The notes: generated by a model from the sequence alone, not told the origin. DNA of 64,000 bases from Qaidamihabitans albus (GCF_016464705.1 NZ_JAEHOB010000022.1:1-64000), one strand, 5' to 3'. Counted from the stretch's first letter, positions 50,742 to 59,912 are shown. Program-made: numbers and translations.

Positions 50742-51730
50742 GCGCTCCTGCCGACATCGCCGCGCCCGCGGAGGGTGAACCGCGGAAGCCGCCGCCGGTA
50801 CGGGTGCTGGTCTCGGTGCTCGCGGCCGTGCTGCTCGCCGCCGCTCCCCTGTTCCTGGCCCCCTATGCCATATCGACGCTGACCCGGATGCTGGTTTTCG
50901 GCCTGCTCGCCGCGAGCCTCGCATTGCTCGTCGGCGTGAGCGGCCTGCCGTCGCTCGGCCACGCGGCGTACTTCGGCGCGGGCGCCTACGCGGCGGGGTG
51001 GTTCGCGCAGAACGTCTCCGCACAGGCGCCGCTGTCCCTCCTCGTCGCCGCATTCACGGGTGGTTTCGTCGCGGCCGCCACCGGGTGGATCGCCGTCCGC
51101 GCCCGCGGGGTCTTCTTCCTGATGCTCACCCTGGCGATCGGCGAGATCGTGCACCAGGTTGCGGACAGCTGGGAGTCGGTCACCGGTGGCTCCAACGGCC
51201 TGTACGGCATCCCGGCCACGGAGGTGGGCGGCGCCGCGATCACGAACGTCGGCGTGCTGCACTGGTACGTCCTCGCCGCCTTCGGTGGGGGGTTCGCCGT
51301 GCTGTGGGCGGTCAAGGCGTCCCCGTTCGGTGCGGCACTGCGCGGAATCCACGACAACGAGCCGCGCATGCGGTCCATCGGCTACCCGACCTCCCTCTAC
51401 AAGTACGCGGTGTTCGTCGTGGCCGGCACGGTAGCCGGGCTCGCCGGAGGTCTGCTCGCCGCGCAGCAGCGGCTGGTCACGCCTGCCGACCTCGGGTTCA
51501 CCACGGCGGCACTCGCGCTGCTGGCGGTGATCATCGGCGGTGCGCGGAGCCTGTGGGGCGCCTGCCTCGGCGCGGCACTGGTGATCTTCGTGCGCGACTC
51601 GATCGGCCCCAGCCTGGACGGGCACGGCCCCCTGCTGCTCGGTGTCGTGTTCATCCTCGTCGTCTACCTGATGCCGAACGGCGTGGCCGGTATCCGAATC
51701 GGCCGCGGGAAAGGCGGTGGGAAGCCGTGA
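50738..51730 (+). CDS. Branched-chain-type ABC importer permease (LivM-like)
   Basis: A 330-residue permease with an N-terminal Pro/Glu-rich cytoplasmic tail. The family features are VGVSGLPSLGHAAYFGAGAYAAGWF, LTLAIGEIVHQVADSWESVTGGSNGLYGIP, GIHDNEPRMRSIGYPTSLYKYAVFVVAG and VIIGGARSLWGACLGAALVIF. ATG 50738 and the 3' end both overlap neighbours by 4 bases. Confidence 0.88.
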   Translation: MSAPADIAAPAEGEPRKPPPVRVLVSVLAAVLLAAAPLFLAPYAISTLTRMLVFGLLAASLALLVGVSGLPSLGHAAYFGAGAYAAGWFAQNVSAQAPLSLLVAAFTGGFVAAATGWIAVRARGVFFLMLTLAIGEIVHQVADSWESVTGGSNGLYGIPATEVGGAAITNVGVLHWYVLAAFGGGFAVLWAVKASPFGAALRGIHDNEPRMRSIGYPTSLYKYAVFVVAGTVAGLAGGLLAAQQRLVTPADLGFTTAALALLAVIIGGARSLWGACLGAALVIFVRDSIGPSLDGHGPLLLGVVFILVVYLMPNGVAGIRIGRGKGGGKP

Positions 51731-52539
51731 ACCCGCTACTGTCCTGCCGTGACCTGAGCCGGTCCTTCGGCGCACTGAAGGCGGTCGACGCCGTCGACCT
51801 GACCGTTCACGCAGGCACCCGGCACGCGCTCATCGGCCCGAACGGTGCAGGCAAGAGCACGTTGCTCAAGCTGCTGACCGGACTGCTCCGTCCTGACTCG
51901 GGCACCGTCCACCTCGGCGGGCAGGACATCACCCGGCTCTCCGAGGTCAAGCGCTCCCGCCTCGGCCTCAGCCAGACCATGCAGCAGGTGAGCCTCTTCC
52001 CGTCGATGACGGTGGCCGAGAACGTCGCGCTCGCCGTGCGCAGGCATCGCGGCGGCACGATCAGCGCGCTGCCGGCCCGGCGGGGGCCGAGGCGGCACGT
52101 GGACCGGCAGGTGGACCGGCTGCTGACCGACGCCGGCCTCCGAAACCGGGACACTCTCCCGGTTTCGGCGCTCTCCCACGGTGAGGCCAAGCAGGTCGAA
52201 CTGGCGCTCGCCCTCGCCTGCGAACCACGGCTGCTGCTGCTCGACGAGCCGGGTGCGGGCATGTCCCCCGCGGAGAGCGCGCGGCTGACCGAGCTCGTGC
52301 TGCACCTGCCGGCCGAGATCACGGTGCTGTTCATCGAGCACGACCTCGACCTGGTGTTCGCCCTCGCGACGGAGGTGACCGTGCTCCATCTGGGCAAGGT
52401 GCTGCTCACCGGTGCGCCCGGCGACATCCGGGACGATCCGCGGGTCCAGGAGGCCTACCTGGGCACGAGCCGACGTGCGGATCTCTTCACCACACCGCCG
52501 CCAACGTCTGGAGAGCCCCGTGTCCCTACACGTCCGTGA
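51727..52539 (+). CDS. Branched-chain-type ABC importer ATPase (LivG-like)
   Basis: A 270-residue ATPase. Walker A is GPNGAGKST, the Q-loop segment QTMQQVSLFPSMTVAENVALA, the signature SHGEAKQVELALAL (SHGE rather than SGGQ, as is common in LivG), Walker B LLLLDEPGAGM, and the switch histidine IEHDLDLV. GTG 51727 overlaps the permease stop by 4 bases. The C-terminal tail runs 20 bases into the LivF-like gene. Confidence 0.87.
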   Translation: MNPLLSCRDLSRSFGALKAVDAVDLTVHAGTRHALIGPNGAGKSTLLKLLTGLLRPDSGTVHLGGQDITRLSEVKRSRLGLSQTMQQVSLFPSMTVAENVALAVRRHRGGTISALPARRGPRRHVDRQVDRLLTDAGLRNRDTLPVSALSHGEAKQVELALALACEPRLLLLDEPGAGMSPAESARLTELVLHLPAEITVLFIEHDLDLVFALATEVTVLHLGKVLLTGAPGDIRDDPRVQEAYLGTSRRADLFTTPPPTSGEPRVPTRP

Positions 52540-53227
52540 CCTGGTCTCGGGATACGGCCGCAGCACCGTGCTGCACGGGGTCTCGTTCGAGCTGCGGCGT
52601 GGCAGGGTGCTCGGCCTGCTCGGGCGGAACGGCGTCGGCAAGAGCACGCTCGTCCTGACCCTCGCGGGGCTGCTTCGCGCGCGATCCGGTTCCGTGCGGC
52701 TCGACGACCGGGAGCTCGCGGGCAGGCGGCCGGACCTGATCGCGAGGGCCGGGGTCGGCCTGGTGCCGCAGGGCAGGCGGGTGTGGGCACCGCTGACCGT
52801 GGACGAGCACCTCGACCTTGCCGCGCGCCGGTCCAGGGCCGCCGACCCGACCTGGACGCCGGAACGGGTGTTCGACGTGTTCCCCCGGCTGGCGCAGCGC
52901 CGGCGGCACCTGGGCGGGCAGCTGTCCGGAGGTGAGCAGCAGATGCTCGCGATCGCCAGGGCATTACTGACCGATCCCACACTGGTCGTCCTCGACGAGC
53001 CGTCCGACGGCCTGGCACCCGCCGTGGTCGAGCAGATCGGCGGAATGCTCACGGAGATGCGTGCCGCCGGGGTCACGATCCTGCTCGTCGAGCAGGACCT
53101 GCATCTCGCGTTCGCGGTATGCGACGAGCTCGCGGTGCTGGAGAAGGGCGTGATCGTGCACGCCACCGATACGCCCACCTTCCGTAGCGATCCGGAGACG
53201 GCCCACCGGCTGCTCGGCGTGGGGTGA
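52520..53227 (+). CDS. Branched-chain-type ABC importer ATPase (LivF-like)
   Basis: A 235-residue ATPase. Walker A is GRNGVGKST, followed by GLVPQGRRVWAPLTVDEHLDLAAR, signature LSGGEQQMLAIARAL, Walker B VVLDEPSDGLAP and switch VEQDLHLAF. GTG 52520 has GGAG eight bases upstream and lies inside the end of the LivG-like gene; the longer frame from 52412 is an artefact. Last gene of the importer operon. Confidence 0.87.
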   Translation: MSLHVRDLVSGYGRSTVLHGVSFELRRGRVLGLLGRNGVGKSTLVLTLAGLLRARSGSVRLDDRELAGRRPDLIARAGVGLVPQGRRVWAPLTVDEHLDLAARRSRAADPTWTPERVFDVFPRLAQRRRHLGGQLSGGEQQMLAIARALLTDPTLVVLDEPSDGLAPAVVEQIGGMLTEMRAAGVTILLVEQDLHLAFAVCDELAVLEKGVIVHATDTPTFRSDPETAHRLLGVG

Positions 53228-53401
53228 ACGGCGAACGGCCGACGTCGGTCCGACGAGCCTCCGTGGTCGGCGTCGCATCGTCGTGACACGAGGAGAGTAG
53301 GCTGGACCACGTCGAGGGCAACTCGTATGTCGGTGATCAGGTTGGCTTCGTCCTCGACAGATCGGTCCGGCCGAGTTTTCGACCGGGGACGGGAGCACGA
53401 C

Positions 53402-54016
53402 ATGACGTCGGGCCCACGCTTGTCACCGAACACTCCATCGGCCGGCCAGGCCCGCGAGCCGCGCAGGCAGCCCCTCCGCTTGCGGCTCAAGCCGGAGATC
53501 CCGACCACCGGGTACGTCGACGGGGCTTGGTGGCCTCGATCGCGCGCACTGCCCGCCGAGCTGCCGGGTCTGCTCGCCGTGCTGGCCGCCCGCCTTGGCC
53601 CGATCGAACGAGTGACGTACAGCCCCGCGACGTGGGAGGCGGCTCCACGCCGCATCAGCGTTGACGGCCGGTCGATCCGGCTGGACGGCTTCCACGCACA
53701 GCACGCCGATACGGTGACGGTTACCGGAACGAACCGGCAGCGCGTCACGCTCCTGGCGGTGCCACCGGCGGCCTCCTCGGCATCGGCGCACCACTGCTTG
53801 GCGGTCGCCGCCCGACTCGGCAACGTCGAGACCCCCGAGCAGTTGCTCGATGTCGAACGGCCGGCCCGGACCGTTGCGGTACGCCGGGAGCCGGCCGCCG
53901 CGGCGGTACAGCGCTGGGAGCTCGAGGGTGGCCGCCTCTACGAACCGGCCACCGATCCGGGCGGTACGACCGCGATCGAACGCAGTCTCCCCCGCATGGC
54001 GTGGGAAACCGGATAG
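53402..54016 (+). CDS. DUF5994 family protein
   Basis: A 204-residue actinobacterial protein of unknown function. The DUF5994 core is visible: LRLRLKPEIPTTGYVDGAWWPRSRALPAELPGLLAVLAARLGPIERVTYSPATW. The C-terminal third (DVERPARTVAVRREPAAAAVQRWELEGG) is less typical. ATG 53402 follows GGGAG. It lies 10 bases before the NfeD gene, so it may share the operon, but no functional link is known. Confidence 0.75.
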   Translation: MTSGPRLSPNTPSAGQAREPRRQPLRLRLKPEIPTTGYVDGAWWPRSRALPAELPGLLAVLAARLGPIERVTYSPATWEAAPRRISVDGRSIRLDGFHAQHADTVTVTGTNRQRVTLLAVPPAASSASAHHCLAVAARLGNVETPEQLLDVERPARTVAVRREPAAAAVQRWELEGGRLYEPATDPGGTTAIERSLPRMAWETG

Positions 54017-54025
54017 AGCCGCCGG

Positions 54026-54466
54026 ATGGACGTGTGGCTGATCTGGCTGATCCTCGCACTGGCGCTGGGTGTAGCGGAGCTTTTCACACTGACCGCGGCA
54101 CTGGGAATCCTCGGCGGGGCGGCTCTCGTCACCGTGGGATTCGCGGCGGTCGGCCTGCCGCCGGTCGTCCAGCTCGCGGTGTTCGCCGTCGCGTCCACGG
54201 CAGGCATCCTGCTCGTCCGGCCGGTCGCGCGACGGCACATGCTGCAGCCACGGATCGAGCGTTTCGGAGTGGACGCACTCGTGGGGAGAACGGCGCGGGT
54301 GATCGCGGAGGTGAGCGGCCAGGACGGCCGGGTGCTCATCGGCGGCGAGGAGTGGACGGCACACGCTCTCGACGAAACCACCGTGATCCCCACGGGAACG
54401 GTCGTCGACGTCATGCAGATCAACGGAACTACGGCCATCGTCTACCCCAGGGACCCCAAGGAATAG
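54026..54466 (+). CDS. NfeD-family membrane protein
   Basis: A 146-residue short NfeD protein. Two or three N-terminal helices (VWLIWLILALALGVAELFTLTAALGILGGAALVTVGFAAVGLPPVVQL) are followed by the OB-fold domain (VGRTARVIAEVSGQDGRVLIGGEEWTAHA... INGTTAIVYP). NfeD proteins pair with stomatin/SPFH proteins, and the SPFH gene follows after 2 bases, in line with that partnership in membrane quality control or microdomain formation. Confidence 0.85.
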   Translation: MDVWLIWLILALALGVAELFTLTAALGILGGAALVTVGFAAVGLPPVVQLAVFAVASTAGILLVRPVARRHMLQPRIERFGVDALVGRTARVIAEVSGQDGRVLIGGEEWTAHALDETTVIPTGTVVDVMQINGTTAIVYPRDPKE

Positions 54467-54468
54467 CC

Positions 54469-55575
54469 ATGGAGATCTCGGCTCTGCTCATCGTGGAAGT
54501 GCTCATCGTCCTGTTCGCGGTGCTGACCGTGCTGCGCGCCGTACGGATCGTTCCGCAGGCGCGGGCCCGCAACGTCGAGCGGCTCGGGCGCTACAACCGC
54601 ACCCTCAATCCCGGGCTCAACTTCGTCATTCCCTACATCGACCGGGTCTACCCACTGATAGACCTGCGTGAACAGGTCGTCTCGTTCCAGCCGCAACCGG
54701 TGATCACCGAGGACAACCTCGTCGTCGAGATCGACACGGTGCTGTACTTCCAGGTGACCGACCCGCGCGCGGCGGCTTACGAGATCGCCAGCTACCTCCA
54801 GGCCGTCGAGCAGCTCACCGTCACCACCCTGCGTAACGTCGTCGGCTCGATGGATCTGGAGCGCACCCTCACGTCCCGCGACACCATCAACAGTCAGCTC
54901 CGGGGCGTGCTGGACGACGCCACCGGCAAATGGGGGATGCGGGTCAACCGGGTGGAGATCAAGGCCATCGACCCGCCGAAGACGATCAAGGACGCGATGG
55001 AGAAGCAGATGCGGGCCGAGCGCGACAAGCGGGCCGCGATCCTGGGCGCCGAGGGTGAACGCCAGTCCCAGATCCTCACCGCCGAGGGCGACAAGCAGGG
55101 CGCCGTTCTGCGGGCCGAGGGCAACCGGACCGCCGAGATCCTGAAGGCCGAGGGTGAGGCGCGAGCGATCGACCAGGTGTTCCAGGCCGTTCATCGCAAC
55201 AATCCCGACCCCAAGGTGCTCGCCTACCAGTACCTCCAGATGCTGCCGCAGCTGGCCCAGGGCGAGGGCAACACCCTCTGGGTGATCCCGAGCGAGGTCA
55301 CGTCGGCGCTCAAGGACGTGTCCCGGGCCTTCACCGAAGCCCTGCCCAAGTCCGCGATCCCGGACGACACCTCGTCCGGGCTGCCTGAACAGGCAGCCGA
55401 GGACGCGGCCCAGGCCGCACGGGCCGCCGCCGAGGCGGTCATCGACGCGGCCGAGACCAACGGCGTCCGCCAGTTCGCCGCCACCGGCATCGCCACTGAA
55501 AGCACTGAAAGCACTGAGGACACGCGGCACATCGGCGACGCCGAGCCACCCGTCGTCGGCGAAGCCGTCCGGTAA
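54469..55575 (+). CDS. SPFH/stomatin-like (band 7) membrane protein
   Basis: A 368-residue stomatin/slipin-type protein. One N-terminal helix is followed by the SPFH domain (RNVERLGRYNRTLNPGLNFVIPYIDRVYPLIDLREQVVSFQPQPVITEDNLVVEIDTVLYFQVTDPRAAAYEI) to about residue 190. A coiled coil follows with repeated AEG units at about 185-240 (AEGERQSQI, AEGDKQGAV, AEGNRTAEI, AEGEARAID). The acidic Ala-rich tail includes a short DNA repeat coding STESTESTE. ATG 54469 directly follows nfeD. It forms oligomeric rings at the membrane. Confidence 0.88.
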   Translation: MEISALLIVEVLIVLFAVLTVLRAVRIVPQARARNVERLGRYNRTLNPGLNFVIPYIDRVYPLIDLREQVVSFQPQPVITEDNLVVEIDTVLYFQVTDPRAAAYEIASYLQAVEQLTVTTLRNVVGSMDLERTLTSRDTINSQLRGVLDDATGKWGMRVNRVEIKAIDPPKTIKDAMEKQMRAERDKRAAILGAEGERQSQILTAEGDKQGAVLRAEGNRTAEILKAEGEARAIDQVFQAVHRNNPDPKVLAYQYLQMLPQLAQGEGNTLWVIPSEVTSALKDVSRAFTEALPKSAIPDDTSSGLPEQAAEDAAQAARAAAEAVIDAAETNGVRQFAATGIATESTESTEDTRHIGDAEPPVVGEAVR

Positions 55576-55585
55576 AGGAGAACAG

Positions 55586-55936
55586 ATGCGGATCCAGGTC
55601 AACACGGACGACAACATCGACGGTGACGACGCGCTGCTCCGGCAGGTCGAGGCCGAGATCAGTAGCACGCTGTCACGGTTCAGCGAGCAGGTCACGCGGG
55701 TGGAGGTGCACCTGGGCGACGAGAACGCCGACCGGGCGGGCAGCACGGACAAACGATGCGTACTGGAGGCCCGCCCCGCGGGACGGCGACCGGTCGCCGT
55801 CACCCACCACGCGCCGACCATCGACGAGGCCTGCCACGGTGCCACCCAGAAGCTCAAGCATCTCCTGGAAAGCAGCTTCGGCCGGCGGGAAGACCGCAAG
55901 GGCCATGCTTCGATCCGCGGCGGCCAGCAACACTGA
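55586..55936 (+). CDS. HPF/RaiA-like ribosome-associated protein
   Basis: A 116-residue protein with the short HPF/RaiA fold: MRIQVNTDDNIDGDDALLRQVEAEISSTLSRFSEQVTRVEVHLGDENADRAGSTDKRCVLEARPAGRRPVAVTHHAPTIDEACHGATQKLKHLL. Family members bind the 30S A/P sites under stress; this short form lacks the C-terminal dimerisation domain. It begins 10 bases after the SPFH gene with AAAGGAG. Assignment rests on overall pattern, and the function in this operon is not known. Confidence 0.72.
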   Translation: MRIQVNTDDNIDGDDALLRQVEAEISSTLSRFSEQVTRVEVHLGDENADRAGSTDKRCVLEARPAGRRPVAVTHHAPTIDEACHGATQKLKHLLESSFGRREDRKGHASIRGGQQH

Positions 55937-56003
55937 TCGGCCGGTTTCCTGACCACGGCCGCGCTCCGCGCCCTTCCCGCCGTCGTTCCCGCCGGGGCCG
56001 GCC

Positions 56004-56825
56004 TCAGGTCAGGTGGTCGAAGTCGCCACGCACCCAGCCGATGTGCCGGTCGGCCGACCGCCGCACAACCCGCCGCGCGTCCGAGCCGATCGAGTTGCCG
56101 AAGTTGCCGTACAGCCGGTCGAACTCGAAGCGCTCCACGTGCCGGGTCACGCGTTCGACCACGGCGGCGGAGAGCGGGATCCGGTTCGGGAAGCTGCGCA
56201 TGAAGCTCACCGACCGCCGGTCCGGGTTGGCGAAGATGGTGTCGCCGGAAAGCAGTACTCCCCGGCCGTCCGCGCCCGCCGCCCAGTGCACCACCGCGCT
56301 GCCGGGGAAATGCCCGCCGGGCTGGCTCATGGTGACACCCGGCAGGACATCCAGCTTCCCCGTCCACGGGCGGATCGCCGGGTCCGGCCGCGCGACCCAC
56401 TCCAGGTCCGGCTCCGCGACCAGCACCGGTGGCCCACCCAGCCGCCGGCTCCACTCAACCTGCACCCCGAACATGTGCGGGTGGCTGGCCGCGATCGCCA
56501 CCACTTCACCCAGCTCCCGCACCTGCCGCACCGCGTCGTCGTCGAGGTAGCCGATCGGGTCCCACAGCAGGTTCCCGGCCGGGGTACGGAGGAGCTTGGT
56601 GTGCTGTCCGATCCCCGCGCCCGGGCTGCTGGTGATGCCGAACAGATCGGGTTCGAGCTCGGCGACCTCGACCCGGTAGCCTGCCGCGGCCAGCTCGGTC
56701 AGGTTCGTCCACTGCTGGCCCGACTCGGGCACCCACTGCCGCTCGTCGGCGCAGATCCGGCACACCCCGTTCTTCTCGGCGTGCTCGACCGCGCAGGTCC
56801 GGCAGATCCAGAAAGATTCGTCCAT
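56004..56825 (-). CDS. MBL-fold hydrolase-like protein with N-terminal zinc ribbon
   Basis: A 273-residue protein. The start FWICRTCAVEHAEKNGVCRICADERQ has C8, C11, C22 and C25, a rubredoxin-like zinc knuckle. The rest is a metallo-beta-lactamase fold with atypical motif SHPHMFG instead of HxHxDH, then PGGHFPGSAVVHW and LLSGDTIF. Metal ligands are therefore only partly conserved. The C-terminal RLYGNFGNSIGSDA is typical of this actinobacterial subgroup. Substrate unknown. Confidence 0.8.
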   Translation of the reverse strand: MDESFWICRTCAVEHAEKNGVCRICADERQWVPESGQQWTNLTELAAAGYRVEVAELEPDLFGITSSPGAGIGQHTKLLRTPAGNLLWDPIGYLDDDAVRQVRELGEVVAIAASHPHMFGVQVEWSRRLGGPPVLVAEPDLEWVARPDPAIRPWTGKLDVLPGVTMSQPGGHFPGSAVVHWAAGADGRGVLLSGDTIFANPDRRSVSFMRSFPNRIPLSAAVVERVTRHVERFEFDRLYGNFGNSIGSDARRVVRRSADRHIGWVRGDFDHLT

Positions 56826-56918
56826 GCGGTCATCCTGCTTCCTCCGGTCGGCCCGGTCGAGGGCGAGCGGCGGGAATCCGGGTGCGCGACGTCCGGTCGC
56901 CCGGCTAACGTCGCCACC

Positions 56919-57768
56919 GTGACCGACGTGCTGTCCGCGGTGTGCACGCAGCTCGGCCTCGACCCCGCGGCGCCGAGCCGCTTCGCCGGCGGCTCGCTTC
57001 CCGTGTACGCCGTCGGAGCGGAGCACGTGCTGAAGCTCTATCCGCCGGAGGACACGCACGAGGCCGTGGTCGAAAGCGCCGCGCTGAGTGCCGTGTGGAA
57101 CCGCCTGCCGGTTCCGACGCCGCGGGTCGAGCGGACCGGAGGAGAGCCTGAGATCGGTGTGGCCACGGCTGGCTCCGGCCGACCGTGTCGAACTGGCACA
57201 GGCGCCCGGCCGGACGATCGCGGCGCTGCACGCGACGTCTCCCCGGCACCTGAACGGTGTGCCGGCCACCGACTGGACCGAGTTCGTCGCCGCCCAACGA
57301 GCGCGCGCCGCCGACCGCCAGCGCGCCCACGGGCTCGACGAGAACTGGGCCGGGCAAATACCGTCCTTTCTGGATGGTTTCGGCGATGTGGAACTGGCTT
57401 GCCAACGACCCGTGCTGCTGCACACCGAGTTCATGCGGGAACACCTCCTGGTGACCCGCACGGCATCGGGCTGGGAGCTGTCGGGACTCTTCGACTTCGA
57501 ACCGGCGATGCTGGGTGCACCGGAGTACGAGTTCGCCGCGGTCGGATTGTTCGTCTCCGGTGGCGACGCCGGTTTCCTGCGGGAGCTGCTTCTGGCCTAC
57601 GGTTACCGTCCGGATCAGCTCGGCGACGGGCTCGCGCGCAGGCTACTCGCGTACACGCTGCTGCACAGGTACTCGAACCTGCCGTGGTACCTGCGCGAAC
57701 TGCCGGCGCCGCCGCGTCCCTCGCTGGACGCGCCGGCCACCCGCTGGTTCGGTACCGAGACGCGGTGA
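56919..57768 (+). pseudogene. Frameshifted APH-family phosphotransferase
   Basis: The 5' frame from GTG 56919 encodes the N-lobe (FAGGSLPVYAVGAEHVLKLYPPEDTHEAVVESAALSAVWNRLPVPTPRVERTG), with K near residue 40. From about 57145-57165 homology moves to another frame (VWPRLAPADRVELAQAPGRTIAALH) and continues to 57768 with LLHTEFMREHLLV and GLFDFEPAMLGAPEYEFA. About 15 residues expected at the junction are missing, so a small deletion caused the shift. The HxD catalytic site reads HTEFMREH here. Probably non-functional unless this is a sequencing error. Confidence 0.7.
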
Positions 57769-57937
57769 CCTCGCGAGGACGTCCTTCTGCCGGGCAGATG
57801 GAACTATTGATTCATGTTTTGCTCGCCCATAGGATCAGCGTGATCGCGATCACTCCCGCTGCTTCGGGGCTGGCTGCAGGACATCCGCGAGGACCAGCTG
57901 CGGGTCGTGGACGGGCCCGCCGGATCGAGGAGACGTC

Positions 57938-58972
57938 ATGCGCCGCATTCCGGTTCTCGGTGTCGCCACCGCCCTGCTGGCGGCCGGTGCCCTCACGCTG
58001 ACGGGGACCGCCCAGGCCGACCCGCCGCACCGGCCTGGCGGCCCGTGCATCCAGGACGGGCAGCAGGTCAGCCGGGCGAGCGTCGCGGGCTACGCCGATG
58101 TGGTCCGCGAACTCGATCGCATCGAACGCGGCTCCGGCGGACTCGTCGACGTGGCGAGCGCGGGCACATCCGGCGAGGGCCGCGACCTCCTCTACGCCAC
58201 GGTGGGCGACGGCCCGCGCACCTTCTGGCTCCAGGCCCGCATCCACGGGGACGAGCTGCACAGCACGGAGGCGGTGCTGCAGGTGCTCGACCGGCTGACC
58301 TCGGGAAGCCCGTGGGCGCGCCAGGTACGCGAGCAGCTGACGGTCGTGGTCATCCCGATGTACAACCCGGACGGCGCCGAGGCCAACATCCGGCAGAGCA
58401 CAACGCCGACGCGCACCGACCTGAACAGGGACTGGGAGAACTTCGTCCAGCCGGAGTCGGCGGCGTTCTGGCGGCTCTGGCGCGACAGCGCCCCGGCGTA
58501 CGCGCTCGATCTGCACCACATGAGCGAGGCGCCCGTGGTCGCGGGCACCGACGACCTCAACCAGTTCCAGATCGGCGCCCGCTCCATCGCCCCGTCCCGG
58601 ATGACCGAGCAACAGTGGCGGACGAACCGGGCGATGGCGATGGTCAGCGTCGACGCGCTGTCGGGATACGGCCCCGTCAACATCGCGAAGTACCCGGACA
58701 TCGACATCACCAACGCGGTCCTCTCCCGGATGCTGCTGGGCGGAACGGCCCCCGCCGGTGAGCAGCCGGTCGCCGGGACACCGACCCGGGGAGCGATCTT
58801 CTACGAGGTGCGCTCGGTGGGCCAGAAGAGCAACGGTCAGCTGGAGAACCTCTTCCGGATTCCGACCGTCGCCGTTCTCGGTGCCGCAGCCGGTGACGAA
58901 CTGGACTCCTACGACGTGTCCGGATACGACGCCGTCCCGTACGCCGAGCGCGGTCGCTGCGGCGACGGCTGA
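57938..58972 (+). CDS. Secreted M14-family zinc carboxypeptidase
   Basis: A 344-residue exported peptidase-like protein. Residues 1-27 form a Sec signal (VLGVATALLAAGALTLTGTAQA). Zinc ligands H103 and E106 are in RIHGDELHSTE, with the third histidine in ALDLHHMSE. NPDGAEAN and LNRDWENF hold the substrate arginine, and FYEVRSVG supplies the catalytic glutamate. The start is ATG 57938. It would trim C-terminal residues from extracellular peptides or cell-wall peptides. Standing alone between the broken kinase and a LysE exporter. Confidence 0.85.
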   Translation: MRRIPVLGVATALLAAGALTLTGTAQADPPHRPGGPCIQDGQQVSRASVAGYADVVRELDRIERGSGGLVDVASAGTSGEGRDLLYATVGDGPRTFWLQARIHGDELHSTEAVLQVLDRLTSGSPWARQVREQLTVVVIPMYNPDGAEANIRQSTTPTRTDLNRDWENFVQPESAAFWRLWRDSAPAYALDLHHMSEAPVVAGTDDLNQFQIGARSIAPSRMTEQQWRTNRAMAMVSVDALSGYGPVNIAKYPDIDITNAVLSRMLLGGTAPAGEQPVAGTPTRGAIFYEVRSVGQKSNGQLENLFRIPTVAVLGAAAGDELDSYDVSGYDAVPYAERGRCGDG

Positions 58973-59048
58973 GCCGGGACGTCCGGCGGCGCGGCTGCCC
59001 GGGCGAAAATCGCTACCTCGCGGGCGGTGGTTGTGCTCTGATTGCCAC

Positions 59049-59684
59049 GTGGACATTTCCGTGCTCATGGCGTTCGTCGCCGCCGCCCTGGTCATCAGCG
59101 TCGTACCGGGCCCCGACATGATGTTCATCATCGCCAACGGCATCGCCAGGGGCCGCAGGGCCGGGGTCGTGGCCGCGCTCGGCATGTCCACCGGGCTGGC
59201 GGTGCACACCGTCGCCGCAGCGCTCGGGCTCGGCACGCTGCTGCACGCCGCGCCCGCCGTGCTCGACGCCTTGCGCATCGTCGGCGCGGTCTTCCTGGTC
59301 TACCTCGCCGCGACCACGCTGCGGTCGTCGCGCAGGCGCGAGCAACGACCGGCGGAGCAGCCCCCGGCGAACCGCCCGCTTCGGCGCACCTACGTGCTGG
59401 CGGTGCTCACCAACCTGGCCAACCCCAAGGTGATCCTCTTCTTCCTGGCATTCTTCCCGCAGTTCCTGGTGGTCGACGGCGGCTGGCCCGCCTGGGTGCA
59501 GTTCCTCGTGCTCGGAGCGGTCTTCATCGCCGTCGGCCTCACGGTGGACGGCGCCGTGGGCCTGGCAACCGGCGCCCTCTCCACACTGCTGTTCCGGCAG
59601 CCCTCCGTGCGGCGCTGGCTGGACCGGCTCTCCGCCGCGATCTTCGGGGCGCTCGCCGTCCGTCTCGTCGCTGACCAGACCTGA
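59049..59684 (+). CDS. LysE/RhtB-family amino-acid exporter
   Basis: A 211-residue membrane protein with about six helices. The LysE signature is VVPGPDMMFIIANGIARGRRAGVVAALGMSTGLAVHT, followed by VFLVYLAATTLRSS and TNLANPKVILFFLAFFPQF. GTG 59049 gives the family start. It probably exports an amino acid or related solute. No regulator is adjacent. Confidence 0.87.
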   Translation: MDISVLMAFVAAALVISVVPGPDMMFIIANGIARGRRAGVVAALGMSTGLAVHTVAAALGLGTLLHAAPAVLDALRIVGAVFLVYLAATTLRSSRRREQRPAEQPPANRPLRRTYVLAVLTNLANPKVILFFLAFFPQFLVVDGGWPAWVQFLVLGAVFIAVGLTVDGAVGLATGALSTLLFRQPSVRRWLDRLSAAIFGALAVRLVADQT

Positions 59685-59712
59685 CTCGCGGGCCGGGCAC
59701 CGGCCGGCTCGG

Positions 59713-59895
59713 TCAGCTCTGCAGCCGCTCGGGTCCGGCGGGCGGCGCCGGGGCCTCGGCGGCCCTCGCGTGCAGGCGTTCGCGGATCTCCTCCGGCGTG
59801 TAGGCGCGCCGTCGCCGCTCCGCCCGTGCGATCACCGCACCGGTCGCGGCGACGCCGACGACACCCGCCAGGCCCAGCAGCTTCCACCAGCGCAT
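59713..59895 (-). CDS. Small single-helix membrane protein
   Basis: A 60-residue protein with one N-terminal helix (WWKLLGLAGVVGVAATGAVIA) followed by a basic and then acidic/Pro-rich cytoplasmic tail (RRRRAYTPEEIRERLHARAAEA). Conserved small proteins of this kind are common in actinomycetes; no function is known. It is divergent from the gene at 59913 with 17 bases between, so the two share a promoter region. Confidence 0.6.
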   Translation of the reverse strand: MRWWKLLGLAGVVGVAATGAVIARAERRRRAYTPEEIRERLHARAAEAPAPPAGPERLQS

Positions 59896-59912
59896 GTCCC
59901 TAGAGTATCGCC

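Noticed and set aside
47460-51053. A 1197-residue open frame on the minus strand across the ABC importer genes
   Set aside because: Only its last 323 residues (from ATG 48431) are AraC-like; the rest is antisense to clear importer genes and is Arg/Gly/Glu-rich as expected of GC-bias shadow frames.
51736-53823. A 695-residue minus-strand frame opposite the LivG/LivF-like ATPase genes
   Set aside because: The two plus-strand ATPases have intact Walker and signature motifs; the antisense frame shows none.
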